From Bifidobacteriaceae bacterium (GTDB taxonomy: Bacteria > Actinomycetota > Actinomycetes > Actinomycetales > WQXJ01): a stretch of 64,000 bases of DNA. The position numbers and the translations under genes are program-made. Below are positions 1 through 8,573 of this stretch, in pieces. The stretch lies in the NCBI GenBank assembly GCA_031272885.1, contig JAISSX010000057.1:1-64000 (forward strand). Reading direction: 5' to 3'. The notes beneath the pieces were generated by a model. It was not told where the DNA came from, made no database searches, and worked only from the letters and a program-made list of their open reading frames with translations. Numbering within the stretch: the stretch's first letter is position 1; each line of letters opens with the position of its first letter.

Positions 1-54
1 CCCAGGTCCAACGGGCAGCCGCCGCCACCCCTACCGGACCAGGCTCAAACAATC

Positions 55-441
55 ATGACCAAATCAGCCCAAATCCAAGCCCTCCCCGGCCTACCCCCAC
101 CACCCGGCATCGGACCCTCATCCCGCAGCCCCTCCATCTGCGCCACCTTCATCGCCACCAGAGCCCTAGCCGCCCTCGACGGCTACAGCCCCACCCGCGA
201 ACTCACCCGCTTCGTGTCCAAAGAAGTCTGGCAACAACTCAAAACCTTCGCCTGCCGCCTACCCGGCCAACACCGCACCCCAGAACACATGCGCGTCCAC
301 CTGATGCTGTCCAAAATCACCCCCCGCATCATCGAAGCCACACTGGTATGCCACCAAGCCGACCAAATCCGGACCGTCGCCATGCGCCTCCTCAACCAAA
401 TGGACGCCTGGCAAGCCTCCGAACTCATCATCATCGACTAA
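55..441 (+). CDS. Rv3235-like family protein (DUF6459-type)
   Basis: A 128-residue basic protein of unknown function. The first ~30 residues are Pro-rich and look disordered. The rest is a compact helical domain with the pattern RPA..ALDGYSPTREL early and a VCHQADQIRTVAMRL stretch near the end, which I recognise from the actinobacterial Rv3235 family; in mycobacteria this gene lies in the secA neighbourhood. No signal peptide or membrane segment is visible. The start at 55 is the first ATG. The ribosome-binding site is weak. The gene is followed by a repeat-rich gap. Family assignment is from memory of the pattern and moderately sure; the function is unknown. Confidence 0.65.
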   Translation: MTKSAQIQALPGLPPPPGIGPSSRSPSICATFIATRALAALDGYSPTRELTRFVSKEVWQQLKTFACRLPGQHRTPEHMRVHLMLSKITPRIIEATLVCHQADQIRTVAMRLLNQMDAWQASELIIID

Positions 442-453
442 CCCCGGCCCCCT

Positions 454-578
454 CACGAAAGGTCAATTCCCCGCCACGAAAGGTCAATTCCGTCACCCCC
501 ACCACCCCAGACCAGGCCCGTGACCTGCAGTTATACTGTCGGCTTAACACATGGAGGACACAGAACTGACCTCTCGCG
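454..578. repeat. Degenerate copy of the AAAGGTCAATTCC element
   Basis: The 17-mer CACGAAAGGTCAATTCC occurs twice in tandem (454-470 and 475-491). A degraded inverted partner, GAACTGACCTCTCGCG, lies at 563-578. The same inverted pair bounds better-preserved elements at 39694-39853 and 41093-41220. The right end of this copy lies inside the first codons of the following glycosylase gene. Confidence 0.7.
532..537 (+). promoter_or_regulatory. -10 box (TATACT) for the DNA glycosylase
   Basis: TATACT lies 13 nt before the ATG at 551. It would give a leader of only a few nucleotides, in line with the near-leaderless style of other promoters in this window. It is embedded in the degenerate repeat element. 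Confidence 0.45.
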
Positions 579-1216
579 CAGGGACAGGCCGGGTTCGGCA
601 GGAGAATTGGGCCGTGTTCAGTTTCGACCGGCCGGTGTGTGAGGTGGCCCTGTCCCTTCTGGGCGCCACCATCCGCCTAGGCTCGGTCGCCATCCGGCTG
701 ACCGAAACCGAAGCCTACGCCGGTCAGGGCGACCCGGCGGCCCATGCCGTGCGCGGCCGCCGGCCGGCCACCGAAGCCCTGTTCGGCCCCCCAGGCACGT
801 TGTACTGCTACCTGTCCTACGGCGTTCATATCTGCGGCAACCTGGTATGCGAGGCCGAAAGCTCAGGTTCGGCCGTGTTGCTGCGGGCCGGTGATGTGAT
901 CGAAGGCGTCGAAGTGGCCCGCCACCGCCGCGGCTTCGACCAACCGGGTCGGGTCCGCCCGGACGCCTGGCTGGCCCGCGGACCGGGGTGCCTTGGCCAG
1001 GCGCTTGGCCTCACGCTGGAACACTCCGGCTGGCAGGCCGGCCAGGACTTCACAGTAGAACCGCCAACACCCAACTACCAACCAACCGCAATTGCCTCCG
1101 GCCCGCGGGTCGGTGTCTCAGCCGCCAACCAGAGACCCTGGCGCTACTGGCTGGAAGGAGCGCCATCGGTCTCAGCCTATTCCCGCAGCCCACGAGCGGC
1201 CCTCGACGCCTGGTAG
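551..1216 (+). CDS. mpg: 3-methyladenine DNA glycosylase (AAG/MPG family)
   Basis: Base-excision repair enzyme of the alkyladenine glycosylase family (COG2094), which removes alkylated purines such as 3-methyladenine. The family signature is clear: ETEAYAGQGDPAAHA holds the catalytic Glu, followed by LFGPPGTLYCYLSYG and RGPGCLGQALGL. The length, 221 residues, is normal. The first ~20 residues (EDTELTSRAGTG) do not match the family and overlap the right end of a repeat element. A GTG at 614 (VFSFDRPVCEVA) is therefore an alternative start, although a TATACT box supports the ATG at 551. It reads away from the Rv3235-like gene and converges with a DUF4272 gene. The function is secure; the exact start is not. 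Confidence 0.9.
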   Translation: MEDTELTSRAGTGRVRQENWAVFSFDRPVCEVALSLLGATIRLGSVAIRLTETEAYAGQGDPAAHAVRGRRPATEALFGPPGTLYCYLSYGVHICGNLVCEAESSGSAVLLRAGDVIEGVEVARHRRGFDQPGRVRPDAWLARGPGCLGQALGLTLEHSGWQAGQDFTVEPPTPNYQPTAIASGPRVGVSAANQRPWRYWLEGAPSVSAYSRSPRAALDAW

Positions 1217-1314
1217 AACCGGTACCGGGCGGCGTCGGCCACCTTGACCGGTTGCCTGTACCGGGCGGCATCGGGCACTGGCCGCTAAACCAACCGGAAA
1301 GCCGAGCCGGACGG

Positions 1315-2022
1315 CTACGTGTCGGTTGAGATGTGATCCCAGTCGTCACCCGGGCCAACCAGCCAGTTGAAGGCGTGGTGCCACTCCACGGCCACCTCGC
1401 CGTTCAGGCCGGCCGGGGCTGGGTGGTGGTTGAGGCGCGCGTCTACGCAGGCCCAGTTGTAGCGCAGTATCAGGTCAGCCGCGTCCCGCAGTACTTCTTT
1501 GGGCTGCGGGCTGGCGGCCGGCAGCAAGTCGTCGAACGAGGACAGGGCCTTGAGCAGCATGGCCATCTCGTCCACGTCGCACTCCTCACAGGGCACGCCA
1601 AGGGTGGGGATGAAACCCAATGCCCACAGGAACACATGGCAGCACTCGTAGCGCCATGAGAATTTGGCATTGTCCCCGCCCGATGGCGTGGCTTGCCTCA
1701 GGTAGGCCATCTCGCCAGGGGTAAGGAACTGTTCAAGGTCGATGCCCAGGTGGGATTCGATCGCATTGACCGCCTCCTGTGAGGCCTTCAGCCCTTTGCC
1801 GGACCCCTGGTAGTCGGCGTACACGGCGGTGGCATAGGCGCCAACCAAGCGTTGGGCGATCTCGGGGGGCGTGCGGACCGTGGTCGCCGCCTCGAACCTG
1901 GGCGGCAACCAACGGTTGAAGGGGATGCCGGCCATCGCTAGGACGATTTCGGATCGGGCTTGGCGGGCCAGGTCGGCCGGCGATGCCGCGGCAAACTCGG
2001 GGGATTGCGACGGATCGGTCAT
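1315..2022 (-). CDS. DUF4272 domain-containing protein
   Basis: A 235-residue soluble protein matching the DUF4272 pattern: an N-terminal RSEIVLAMAGIPFNRWLPP segment, a central LTPGEMAYLRQA stretch, then a WRYECCHVFLWALGFI core followed by a CEECDVDEMAMLL stretch. The function of the family is unknown. The start chosen is ATG at 2022 because AAGGAGGG precedes it at good spacing; the open frame extends 23 codons further without a ribosome-binding site. It lies upstream of, and reads away from, the next minus-strand gene's 3' end, with a repeat palindrome between them. Confidence 0.75.
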   Translation of the reverse strand: MTDPSQSPEFAAASPADLARQARSEIVLAMAGIPFNRWLPPRFEAATTVRTPPEIAQRLVGAYATAVYADYQGSGKGLKASQEAVNAIESHLGIDLEQFLTPGEMAYLRQATPSGGDNAKFSWRYECCHVFLWALGFIPTLGVPCEECDVDEMAMLLKALSSFDDLLPAASPQPKEVLRDAADLILRYNWACVDARLNHHPAPAGLNGEVAVEWHHAFNWLVGPGDDWDHISTDT

Positions 2023-2140
2023 GGTGGCCCTCCTTTGGGCTCTTGGGCTGTGGCCGTCTCGGTGCCCGGGCGCCAGGCCGCGGAGAAACAACGGGCCAAG
2101 CCTATCCGGTCGCCCCTGGTCACCCCGCCGGCTCCCCTGG

Positions 2141-2164
2141 TCATCCCGGGCTTGACCCGGGATC
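2141..2164. repeat. Dispersed CCCGGG-TCAAG-CCCGGG palindrome, copy 1
   Basis: TCATCCCGGGCTTGACCCGGGATC is an almost perfect palindrome. The same unit occurs at 28889-28913, 39772-39796 and 51488-51512, always between genes. It could also fold as a terminator for the minus-strand gene ending at 2229. Confidence 0.8.
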
Positions 2165-2228
2165 TACGCCAATTCCAGCGCGCACTGCCAGCCAAACGTC
2201 GCTGCTGGACAGTTGGGTTGGTAGGAGG

Positions 2229-2984
2229 TCATTCAGCCGCGGACAGGCGGGCGAGCTGGGCGATGACGTCCGCGCGGCGTGGCGGTTGGGTGCCCTGCTG
2301 CTGCAGGTAGGCCAGGAAGCCATCCGCGATCGCCTGGCCGTTGGGCACGATGGCGCCCAGGCGGCTGACAAAGTCTTGGGCCACGTCCTCGTATGCAACC
2401 ATTTTGAGGGGCTCCGGCATGTGGACTTTGCCCTTGGCGCGGTAGGCCCAATAGCCGGTGGCCGCCAGGGCCTCAGTGAGGCAGTACCAAGCCGCCTTAA
2501 CCTGAGGGTCACGGGCTAGTTCAGCCTCGACGTTGGTGCCATGGTCGTCATAGTCGTGGCAAAGCTCATCGAAGTGCTTCTCGGCCACTGGCTGGCCCTC
2601 CATGAAGGCCCAGCACAAGCCGAACGCTTCATCGGCCAATTGGCGGTTGGCCGTTTGGTCAAGCAAGGGGCGGGCCAATTCGGCCAGGCCAATCAGGTAG
2701 ACCGGCTTGACCGCATCCGCGAGCACGTCCCACAACATGGCTTGCCTTTCCTCGGTTGGTGCGGTCCCCGCCGGCCGGGTAGAAGACCAGTCGAACGAGT
2801 CCCAGTCCACGATATCCCGGGTAATGACAAGGGCATACCACTTAGTGCCGGCCTCGGCCGGATTCTCCGAGAGGTACAGCAAGTCGAAGTCGGTCTCCCA
2901 TGGCCGCCGCGCCAATTCCAGCAGGTCTGCCAACAGCGCCAGCGCCTCGGCCCCACGCTCTTCCTTGGTGGCCCCTTCAGACAC
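2229..2984 (-). CDS. Hypothetical protein, unrecognised family
   Basis: A 251-residue soluble, acidic, Leu/Ala-rich protein with Trp-rich patches such as IVDWDSFDWSS. No signal peptide, membrane segment or catalytic motif is visible and I do not recognise the family. The start is GTG at 2984, preceded by AGGGGG at 7 nt. The open frame runs 59 codons further, but that part is Pro/Arg-rich and overlaps the opposite-strand gene at 3077, so I reject it. It may be functionally linked to the DUF4272 gene just downstream on the same strand, since both look like bacterial cytosolic accessory proteins. This is only a guess from proximity. Confidence 0.65.
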   Translation of the reverse strand: MSEGATKEERGAEALALLADLLELARRPWETDFDLLYLSENPAEAGTKWYALVITRDIVDWDSFDWSSTRPAGTAPTEERQAMLWDVLADAVKPVYLIGLAELARPLLDQTANRQLADEAFGLCWAFMEGQPVAEKHFDELCHDYDDHGTNVEAELARDPQVKAAWYCLTEALAATGYWAYRAKGKVHMPEPLKMVAYEDVAQDFVSRLGAIVPNGQAIADGFLAYLQQQGTQPPRRADVIAQLARLSAAE

Positions 2985-3064
2985 TCGCGTACCCCCTGCC
3001 GCGCCTACTCGTCTTCCGCCGGTCGATGCCGCCACCTCCAGGTTAGCCGGGACGGCCAGCGGGC

Positions 3065-3070
3065 TAGGCT
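3065..3070 (+). promoter_or_regulatory. Leaderless -10 box TAGGCT
   Basis: TAGGCT followed by exactly 6 nt and then the ATG at 3077. This is the same arrangement seen before at least eight other starts in the window, and it supports the small gene that follows. Confidence 0.6.
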
Positions 3071-3076
3071 TGGGGA

Positions 3077-3334
3077 ATGGGCGAGGAGCAGGTCGACTTG
3101 GCCGAGTGGACGTGCCCCGCATGTGGGGCGACTGGCCAGGCGACAGAGAGCATCCGGACATATACGGAGCGGTTCCCGCTGGAATCGTGGTATGACGTCA
3201 ACCACCAGCCCGGCCCCGAGGTCCTGGAGCACACGGAGTTCACCGAGCAGTGGACAGTCTGCGCCTGCGGACACGAGACCATGGTCAGCTGGTCATCGGT
3301 GGGCTACGGCGCCTGGGGCGACATCTTGGACTGA
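3077..3334 (+). CDS. Small zinc-ribbon-like protein
   Basis: An 85-residue acidic protein with a CPACG motif near residue 13 and a CACGHE motif near residue 63. The two Cys pairs could form a single zinc ribbon. There is no signal peptide. I do not recognise the family. The start is supported by a TAGGCT -10 box 6 nt upstream, so the gene is probably transcribed without a leader. It is divergent from the unknown gene at 2229-2984. Its reality rests on the promoter and the paired Cys motifs. Confidence 0.6.
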   Translation: MGEEQVDLAEWTCPACGATGQATESIRTYTERFPLESWYDVNHQPGPEVLEHTEFTEQWTVCACGHETMVSWSSVGYGAWGDILD

Positions 3335-3525
3335 CCGAGGCACGGCCCCTGCCTGGCCAAGGCCAGGTTGGGGTCCGCCGAGGCGGCGCCACCGCAATTG
3401 TGCAGCGCCCCGCTGCCCTTTTCTGCCTCGACTGCCGTGCACAACGTGCGGGTTGGCGTGTGGGCAAGTATTGGGGCACGTTTAGGGCACGCGGCCGGTT
3501 TCGAGGGTCGCAACGGGGTACAGAA

Positions 3526-3564
3526 CGGCCCGGACCCGGGGCGCATTTGCCCAGGTCCGGGCCG
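3526..3564 (-). terminator. Hairpin downstream of tRNA-His
   Basis: CGGCCCGGACC (3526-3536) pairs perfectly with GGTCCGGGCCG (3554-3564). It starts 14 nt beyond the 3' end of the tRNA on the minus strand. There is no strong U tract, as is common in high-GC genomes. Confidence 0.6.
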
Positions 3565-3578
3565 GTTTCCTGCATCAG

Positions 3579-3652
3579 GGTGGGTAACCGGGCTTGAACC
3601 GGCGACCCCCAGAACCACAATCTGGTGCTCTACCAACTGAGCTATACCCACC
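3579..3652 (-). tRNA. tRNA-His (anticodon GTG)
   Basis: Reads GGTGGGTATAGCTCAG from the 5' end, with a D arm, an anticodon stem CCAGA/TCTGG enclosing TTGTGGT (anticodon GTG), a TTCAAGC T loop and a matching acceptor 3' strand. It carries the extra G at position -1 opposite C73 that is the identity element of tRNA-His. The CCA tail is not encoded. The tRNA overlaps the 5' extension of the following GNAT open frame, which shows that the extension is not coding. Confidence 0.97.
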
Positions 3653-3767
3653 ATGGTGGGGCACTCTGATCAGGCCGCCCAGCATCTTACCCGAAACGAG
3701 TCCGCCCCCATACAGCTCCAACGCAGCCGCCCAACACTCGGCCCCCAACCTTTGGTTCAATAACCTT

Positions 3768-4316
3768 GTGCCCGCTTCCGCACTGGTCAGACCCGCCACC
3801 GTCCAGGACGCCTCGGCCATGGCCGCCATCCAAGCCCGCGCCTGGACCCAGGTGTTCGGCACCCTGTTCCCCGAATTGCCAGCCGCCCTGGACCCTGCCG
3901 CCACCGCCAAGGCCTGGCGCCAGGCCGTCACCCTGGCCGCGGGCGGCGGCCCGTACGCCGTCTTCGCCGCTACCGACCCGGCCGGCCCCACCAGCATCAC
4001 CGTCGGTTTCGCCGCCCTGGGGCCCCTCCTCGACCCGGATGGCGGCAAAGGCGCCGCCGAACTGGTTGCCCTCCACGTTGACCCGCCCCACCAGCGGCAA
4101 GGCCACGGTTCACGCCTGCTGGCTGCGGTGGCCGATGCCGCCCGCTCCCCCAGCAACGTCGCAACCCGCCTGTCAACCTGGGTCGCGGTGGCCGACGTAG
4201 TCCGCCAGCGCTTTCTCAAACAGGCCGGCTTCGGGGCCGATGGCGCCACCCGCGCCTGGCACACCGACGCGGGCAGCCTGGTGGACGAGCAACGCTGGTC
4301 CGCCCGCCTCGACTAG
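3768..4316 (+). CDS. GNAT family N-acetyltransferase
   Basis: A 182-residue acetyl-CoA-dependent acyltransferase of unknown substrate. It begins LVRPATVQDASAMAAIQARAW, typical of a GNAT beta1-alpha1. The acetyl-CoA loop is HVDPPHQRQGHGSRLL near residues 105-120, with the Q/RxxGxG/A pattern as RQGHGS, and a C-terminal FLKQAGFG strand follows. The GTG at 3768 is chosen because the open frame upstream runs through tRNA-His. No clear ribosome-binding site is visible, so the start is uncertain by a few codons. It converges with glf. Confidence 0.85.
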   Translation: MPASALVRPATVQDASAMAAIQARAWTQVFGTLFPELPAALDPAATAKAWRQAVTLAAGGGPYAVFAATDPAGPTSITVGFAALGPLLDPDGGKGAAELVALHVDPPHQRQGHGSRLLAAVADAARSPSNVATRLSTWVAVADVVRQRFLKQAGFGADGATRAWHTDAGSLVDEQRWSARLD

Positions 4317-4506
4317 CCGCCTCCCCGCACCCGGGCCAGCCGGGTGGGCGGACGGCATCGGCAGCGGTAGCGGCTGGGCCGTGCGACCGTCGCACACTTT
4401 TTGGGCACCAGGGGACGGCGGCAGTCGTGACCAAAAAGCATGCGAAGCTCGCACATGGGCCGCAACACGCCACCCCCGGCCAAGAACCCCGACCCAGGCC
4501 GGCCAC

Positions 4507-5667
4507 CTACCCCTCTAGCAGCGGGGCGGCCAGGGCGAAGCCGGCCGCGATGGCGGCGTCCATGTCCAGGTACTGGTAGCGGCCCAGCCGGCCACCGAAC
4601 CACACCAGGGGTTCTTCAACAGCCAACAACCGGTACCGCTCCAGCAGTTCACGGTCCGCGGGCGTGCCCACCGGGTAATACACCTCGTCACCGGCACCGG
4701 CCACGCGCGAAAACTCGGTCGCGGTGACGGTCGCATCACCGGGATACACGCCACGACGCTCCGGGTGGAAGTGCCGGAACTCGATCACCCTTGTATAGGG
4801 CACCTCCAGGTCGGCATAGTTCATCACCGCGCAGCCTTGGTAGTCCCCCACCGGGTGGTGCTCCCACTGGAAGTCCAGGGTCCGCCAGCCGAGCCGCCCC
4901 AGGCGGTAGCCGAAGTAGCGGTCAACCGGCCCCGTGTACAACACCGGCAACTGGCCGCGCACGGCACCCAGGGTGAACGGTCCGCCATCGGGCGCCAGGC
5001 AATCCTCTTCCAGCCGCACGTTAACCCGAGGGTGGTCCGCCAAGGCCTCCCACAAACGCCCGTAACCACCCACTGGCAGCCCTTGGTGCGGGTCGTTGAA
5101 GTAGCGGGTGTCGTAGTTGTAGCGCACGGGCAGGCGGCTGATAACTGAGGCCGGCAGCAGCTCGGGCGCAACCTGCCATTGTTTGGCGGTGTAGCCGCGG
5201 ATAAACGCCTCATACAGCGGCTGGCCGATCAGCGCCACGGCCTTCTCGTCCAAGCTGGCGGGTTCGCGGCCAGCCAGGCGGGCCAGCATGGGGGCGGCCT
5301 GTTCCGCGATCAGGGCCTGGGCCTGGTCAGGGGTGTAGGCGGCGCGGAAGAACTGGTTGATGGTGCCCAGGTTGACGGGCAGCGGGTAGACCTCGCCCTT
5401 GTGGGTGGTCCAGACCCGGTGTTCATACCCGGTAAACGCGGTGAAGCGATTGACAAAGGCCCACACTCGCTCATTCGCGGTGTGGAACAGGTGGGCGCCG
5501 TAGCGGTGGATTTCGATGCCGGTTGCCGGGTCCGCTTCCGACCAGGCGTTGCCGCCCACGTGCCCGCGCCGCTCCACCACGGTGACCGAACGCCCCGCCT
5601 CGGCCAGCAAGCGGGCGGCGGTCAGCCCGCATGGCCCGGCCCCCACCACCAGTACGTCTGCGTCCAC
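4507..5667 (-). CDS. glf: UDP-galactopyranose mutase
   Basis: Flavoenzyme that converts UDP-galactopyranose to UDP-galactofuranose, the precursor for galactofuranose in cell-wall arabinogalactan or capsule. The N-terminal ADP-binding fold is VLVVGAGPCGLTAARLL, followed by HVGGNAW, HRYGAHLFHT and, later, RYNYDTRYFND and GGYGRLWEAL. The C-terminal ER(Y)RLL region and PLVWFGGRLGRYQYLDMD are typical. The length, 386 residues, is normal. The start is a GTG with a TAGGGT -10 box 7 nt upstream, so it is probably leaderless. It heads the polysaccharide locus and is divergent from the polymerase gene at 5791. Confidence 0.96.
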   Translation of the reverse strand: MDADVLVVGAGPCGLTAARLLAEAGRSVTVVERRGHVGGNAWSEADPATGIEIHRYGAHLFHTANERVWAFVNRFTAFTGYEHRVWTTHKGEVYPLPVNLGTINQFFRAAYTPDQAQALIAEQAAPMLARLAGREPASLDEKAVALIGQPLYEAFIRGYTAKQWQVAPELLPASVISRLPVRYNYDTRYFNDPHQGLPVGGYGRLWEALADHPRVNVRLEEDCLAPDGGPFTLGAVRGQLPVLYTGPVDRYFGYRLGRLGWRTLDFQWEHHPVGDYQGCAVMNYADLEVPYTRVIEFRHFHPERRGVYPGDATVTATEFSRVAGAGDEVYYPVGTPADRELLERYRLLAVEEPLVWFGGRLGRYQYLDMDAAIAAGFALAAPLLEG

Positions 5668-5674
5668 GGTCTCA

Positions 5675-5680
5675 ACCCTA
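5675..5680 (-). promoter_or_regulatory. Leaderless -10 box TAGGGT for glf
   Basis: On the minus strand TAGGGT is followed by 7 nt and then the GTG of glf. It matches the spacing of other leaderless promoters here. Confidence 0.5.
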
Positions 5681-5790
5681 GTGCCCGATGCCGCCCCCGC
5701 CCCTTGGTGCCCCGGGCACCCGCCCGTTAGGCTGGGCGAGCACCGCCAAGCGGGCCGCGTGGCCCGCCCACCAGGGGGACCATCTCAAAG

Positions 5791-7182
5791 ATGCTCGATT
5801 TTGACTGGCTGCTTGCGGCCTTTCCCGGCAACCGGGGGTTCTTGTGGGGCAGCCTGCTGACTGGCCTGGTCTTTGCCGTGGTAGCGGTGTGGCTGGTGGT
5901 ACGCCAGGTGCGCCGCCCGGCTGCCCTGTCACTGCCGGTCGTGTTTACCTGGCTGACGGTCTGGGTGACGCTGCCCAGTTCATGGATCCGCATGAACGAG
6001 TTCCTGGACGGCGCGCACCTGACCGACCACATGGGTGCGGTCTACGGCGCCTGGTTCTCGTTCCAGTGCCTCATGGTGGCGTTGCTGGTGGCGATGTTGG
6101 TGTTCTACGGCCGCCGATGGCGTTCCATCGGCCTGCCGGCGTGGGCGCTGGTGGCGGCGTGGCTGGCTGTGTTGGTGGCCTCGGCCGCGGCGGGCAAGTT
6201 CGCGGCCGAGTGGGTGTTCGGCATCGCCGTGGTGGTGGCCCTGGCCGTGTCGCCGCTGCGCGGCGAGGCCCTGCTGACCCAGGCCCGGTGGATTATGCGG
6301 GCGTTGTTGCTCGGCTCTGTGATTTGGCTGATCGTGGCCACGCCCAGGGCGCTGCGCTTCGGCTCCGAAGGCCTGGTCCAGGGTTACGACGTACGCGGCC
6401 TGACCTACCACCCCAATGTCCTGGCGTTGATAGCCGCGATCAGCCTGTTGTTCGAGGTCAAGGCGTTCCGTCTGCGCAGCGCCAGCCTCTTCTGGCTGGC
6501 GTTGGGCGCCGCCAACCTGGTCATGACCGGCTCGCGTACCGGTTGGGTTGCCGCCCTGTCGGCGCTGGTAGTGCTGGCGGTGGTGTCCGGACGGACGGGC
6601 TGCCTGCGCGCGCCCTGGTTGCGCTGGGCGGTGCCGGCCGGGTTGGTGGTGGCTGCCGGAGCGGCCGCCGCCATCGCCGCCAAGGCCGGCTACGACCGGA
6701 TCAACGCGGTCTCCACCCGCCGGCTCGAAATCTGGAGCGAAACCTGGCCCCACCTGTGGGATCACCTGCCGCTGGGCCGGGGCATGCACCCTTATTCGGC
6801 CTCCGACCTGCCGCCTATCTTGTTCGATTACCAGGTCTCCACCGCCCACAACCAGTTCCTGGAAACCGGCCTGGACTCCGGCCTGCCCGGCCTGGCCTGC
6901 CTGGCCCTGCTGATTGGCGCCATGGTGTGGGCCGCCATCGACGGCCGGGCCTACCGGGACTTGCGGCTGGCCCTGCTGGTGGCACTGTTGGCGGACATGG
7001 TGGTGGAGACGCCGCTGGTCAACCCGCTGCAATACCAAAGCTGCCTGACACCGCTGGTGGTGGTGTTGCTGTGTACCTTGGGCCGTGGCCAGGCTCGCGG
7101 CCAGACCCCCGGCCAGGCCCGCCGGTTATCATGGTTGGGCTCAACGCCAACCAACAATGCCGATCGGAGCACAGGGGCTTGA
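5791..7182 (+). CDS. O-antigen ligase/polymerase-like membrane protein (Wzy/WaaL type)
   Basis: A 463-residue integral membrane protein with about 11-12 hydrophobic segments. The conserved part is the region GLTYHPNVLALIAA, then MTGSRTGWVAAL, and a large external loop with GRGMHPYSASDLPP and STAHNQFLETGLDSGLPGL. The HNxxLE pattern is the hallmark of the O-antigen ligase (Wzy_C) family. Its likely role is to polymerise or ligate lipid-linked repeat units outside the membrane. An AGGGGGA site precedes the ATG at 11 nt. Its TGA overlaps the TTG start of ugd by 4 nt, so the two are translationally coupled. A second candidate polymerase lies at 15050. Confidence 0.88.
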   Translation: MLDFDWLLAAFPGNRGFLWGSLLTGLVFAVVAVWLVVRQVRRPAALSLPVVFTWLTVWVTLPSSWIRMNEFLDGAHLTDHMGAVYGAWFSFQCLMVALLVAMLVFYGRRWRSIGLPAWALVAAWLAVLVASAAAGKFAAEWVFGIAVVVALAVSPLRGEALLTQARWIMRALLLGSVIWLIVATPRALRFGSEGLVQGYDVRGLTYHPNVLALIAAISLLFEVKAFRLRSASLFWLALGAANLVMTGSRTGWVAALSALVVLAVVSGRTGCLRAPWLRWAVPAGLVVAAGAAAAIAAKAGYDRINAVSTRRLEIWSETWPHLWDHLPLGRGMHPYSASDLPPILFDYQVSTAHNQFLETGLDSGLPGLACLALLIGAMVWAAIDGRAYRDLRLALLVALLADMVVETPLVNPLQYQSCLTPLVVVLLCTLGRGQARGQTPGQARRLSWLGSTPTNNADRSTGA

Positions 7183-8516
7183 AGATCTCGGTTGTGGGCC
7201 TGGGGTACCTGGGGGCGGTCCACGCCGCCGCCATGGCGTCCTTGGGGCATGAGGTGGTTGGGGTTGACATCGACCAGGCCCGGGTCGGCGCCCTGCAGGC
7301 CGGCCGGGCGCCGTTCTTCGAGCCGGGCTTCCAGGAGTTGTTGGATCAGGTGCTGCCTACCGGCCGGCTGGCGTTCTCAACCGAGATTGCAGACGTGGCT
7401 GGCGCCTCGGTCCATTTCATCTGTGTCGGCACCCCCCAAAGCGAGGATTCCGGCCGGGCCAATGTCTCCTATGTCGAAACCTCGGTGGCGGGCGTGGCCA
7501 AGGCGGTGGCGGCATCGGGCCGGCCACACATCATCGTCGGTAAGTCGACGGTGCCGGTGGGGACGGCGGAGAACCTGGCGGCCTGGCTGCGGACGGCGGC
7601 CCCAAACGTCACCTTGATCTGGAACCCGGAGTTTCTGCGGGAGGGTTTCGCGGTGGCGGATTCGCTGCACCCGGACCGCCTGGTGTACGGGGTGGAGCCC
7701 GGTCCGGCCGGCGAACAGGCCGCCACAGTGCTCGATGCCGTCTACCAGCCAATCCTCGCGGCCGGCACCCCGCGGTTGGTGATGGATTTCGCTTCGGCCC
7801 AGTTGGTCAAGGCGGCGGCCAACTCGTTCCTGGCGATGAAAATCAGCTTTATCAACGCCATGGCGGTGTTGTGTGACGCGACAGGTGGGGACGTCACCCA
7901 GTTGGCCCAGGCGATCGGCCTGGATGACCGGATCGGTCCCAAGTTCCTGCGGGCGGGCCTCGGTTTTGGCGGCGGCTGCCTACCCAAGGACGTGCGGGCG
8001 TTGGTGGCCCGGGCAGAGGAGCTGGGCCTGGGCGAAACGTTCGAGTTCCTGCGCTGCGTCGATCAACTGAACACCAGCCAGCGGGCGCGGGTGGCGGCCA
8101 CGGTAGCCCAAGCCGTGGGCGGTGACCTGGCCGGCAAACGCATAGCCGTGTTGGGGCTGGCGTTCAAGCCCAACTCGGATGACATCAGGGATTCGCCCGC
8201 ACTGTCGGCGGCCCAGGCGCTGGCCGGGCTTGGGGCCCGCGTGGTGGCCTATGACCCGGCGGTGGGGCAGCGCGCCACCCAGCAGGTGCCTGGGTTGGCG
8301 GTGGCGGGTTCGGCGGTGGAAGCGGCCACGGGCGCCGATGCCGTCCTGGTGGGCACCGAGTGGCCAGAATTCCGCTCAATGGACCCCGGTCAATTGGCGG
8401 GTGTGGTGGCGGCACCGGTGGTGGTGGATGGCCGCAACTGCTTGGACCCGGCAGCTTGGGCGGCAGCCGGCTGGCGATACTGGGGCATCGGCCGCCACCA
8501 CCCCCAATATGCGTGA
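7179..8516 (+). CDS. ugd: UDP-glucose 6-dehydrogenase
   Basis: NAD-dependent enzyme making UDP-glucuronate for the polysaccharide. The N-terminal Rossmann motif is VVGLGYLGAVHAAAMASLGH. The substrate-binding segment IWNPEFLREGFA and the catalytic Cys in LGFGGGCLPKDVRAL are present, and the C-terminal domain has LGLAFKPNSDDIRDSPA. The length is 445 residues. The start is TTG at 7179, overlapping the previous stop codon (TTGA) with GGAG about 9 nt upstream. The open frame runs much further upstream in a shadow of the polymerase gene, and that extension is not coding. Confidence 0.96.
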   Translation: MKISVVGLGYLGAVHAAAMASLGHEVVGVDIDQARVGALQAGRAPFFEPGFQELLDQVLPTGRLAFSTEIADVAGASVHFICVGTPQSEDSGRANVSYVETSVAGVAKAVAASGRPHIIVGKSTVPVGTAENLAAWLRTAAPNVTLIWNPEFLREGFAVADSLHPDRLVYGVEPGPAGEQAATVLDAVYQPILAAGTPRLVMDFASAQLVKAAANSFLAMKISFINAMAVLCDATGGDVTQLAQAIGLDDRIGPKFLRAGLGFGGGCLPKDVRALVARAEELGLGETFEFLRCVDQLNTSQRARVAATVAQAVGGDLAGKRIAVLGLAFKPNSDDIRDSPALSAAQALAGLGARVVAYDPAVGQRATQQVPGLAVAGSAVEAATGADAVLVGTEWPEFRSMDPGQLAGVVAAPVVVDGRNCLDPAAWAAAGWRYWGIGRHHPQYA

Positions 8517-8573
8517 GAATCTGTCGAACCGAGCTGCGGCCGGCGCAAGGCCTGTGACCTGCAGCTTTACGTG

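Noticed and set aside
3594-3767. 5' extension of the GNAT frame
   Set aside because: It runs through tRNA-His on the other strand and has no GNAT sequence.
5844-7178. Upstream part of the long frame that ends as ugd
   Set aside because: It is out of frame with the polymerase gene, which has clear membrane helices; ugd homology begins only at 7179.
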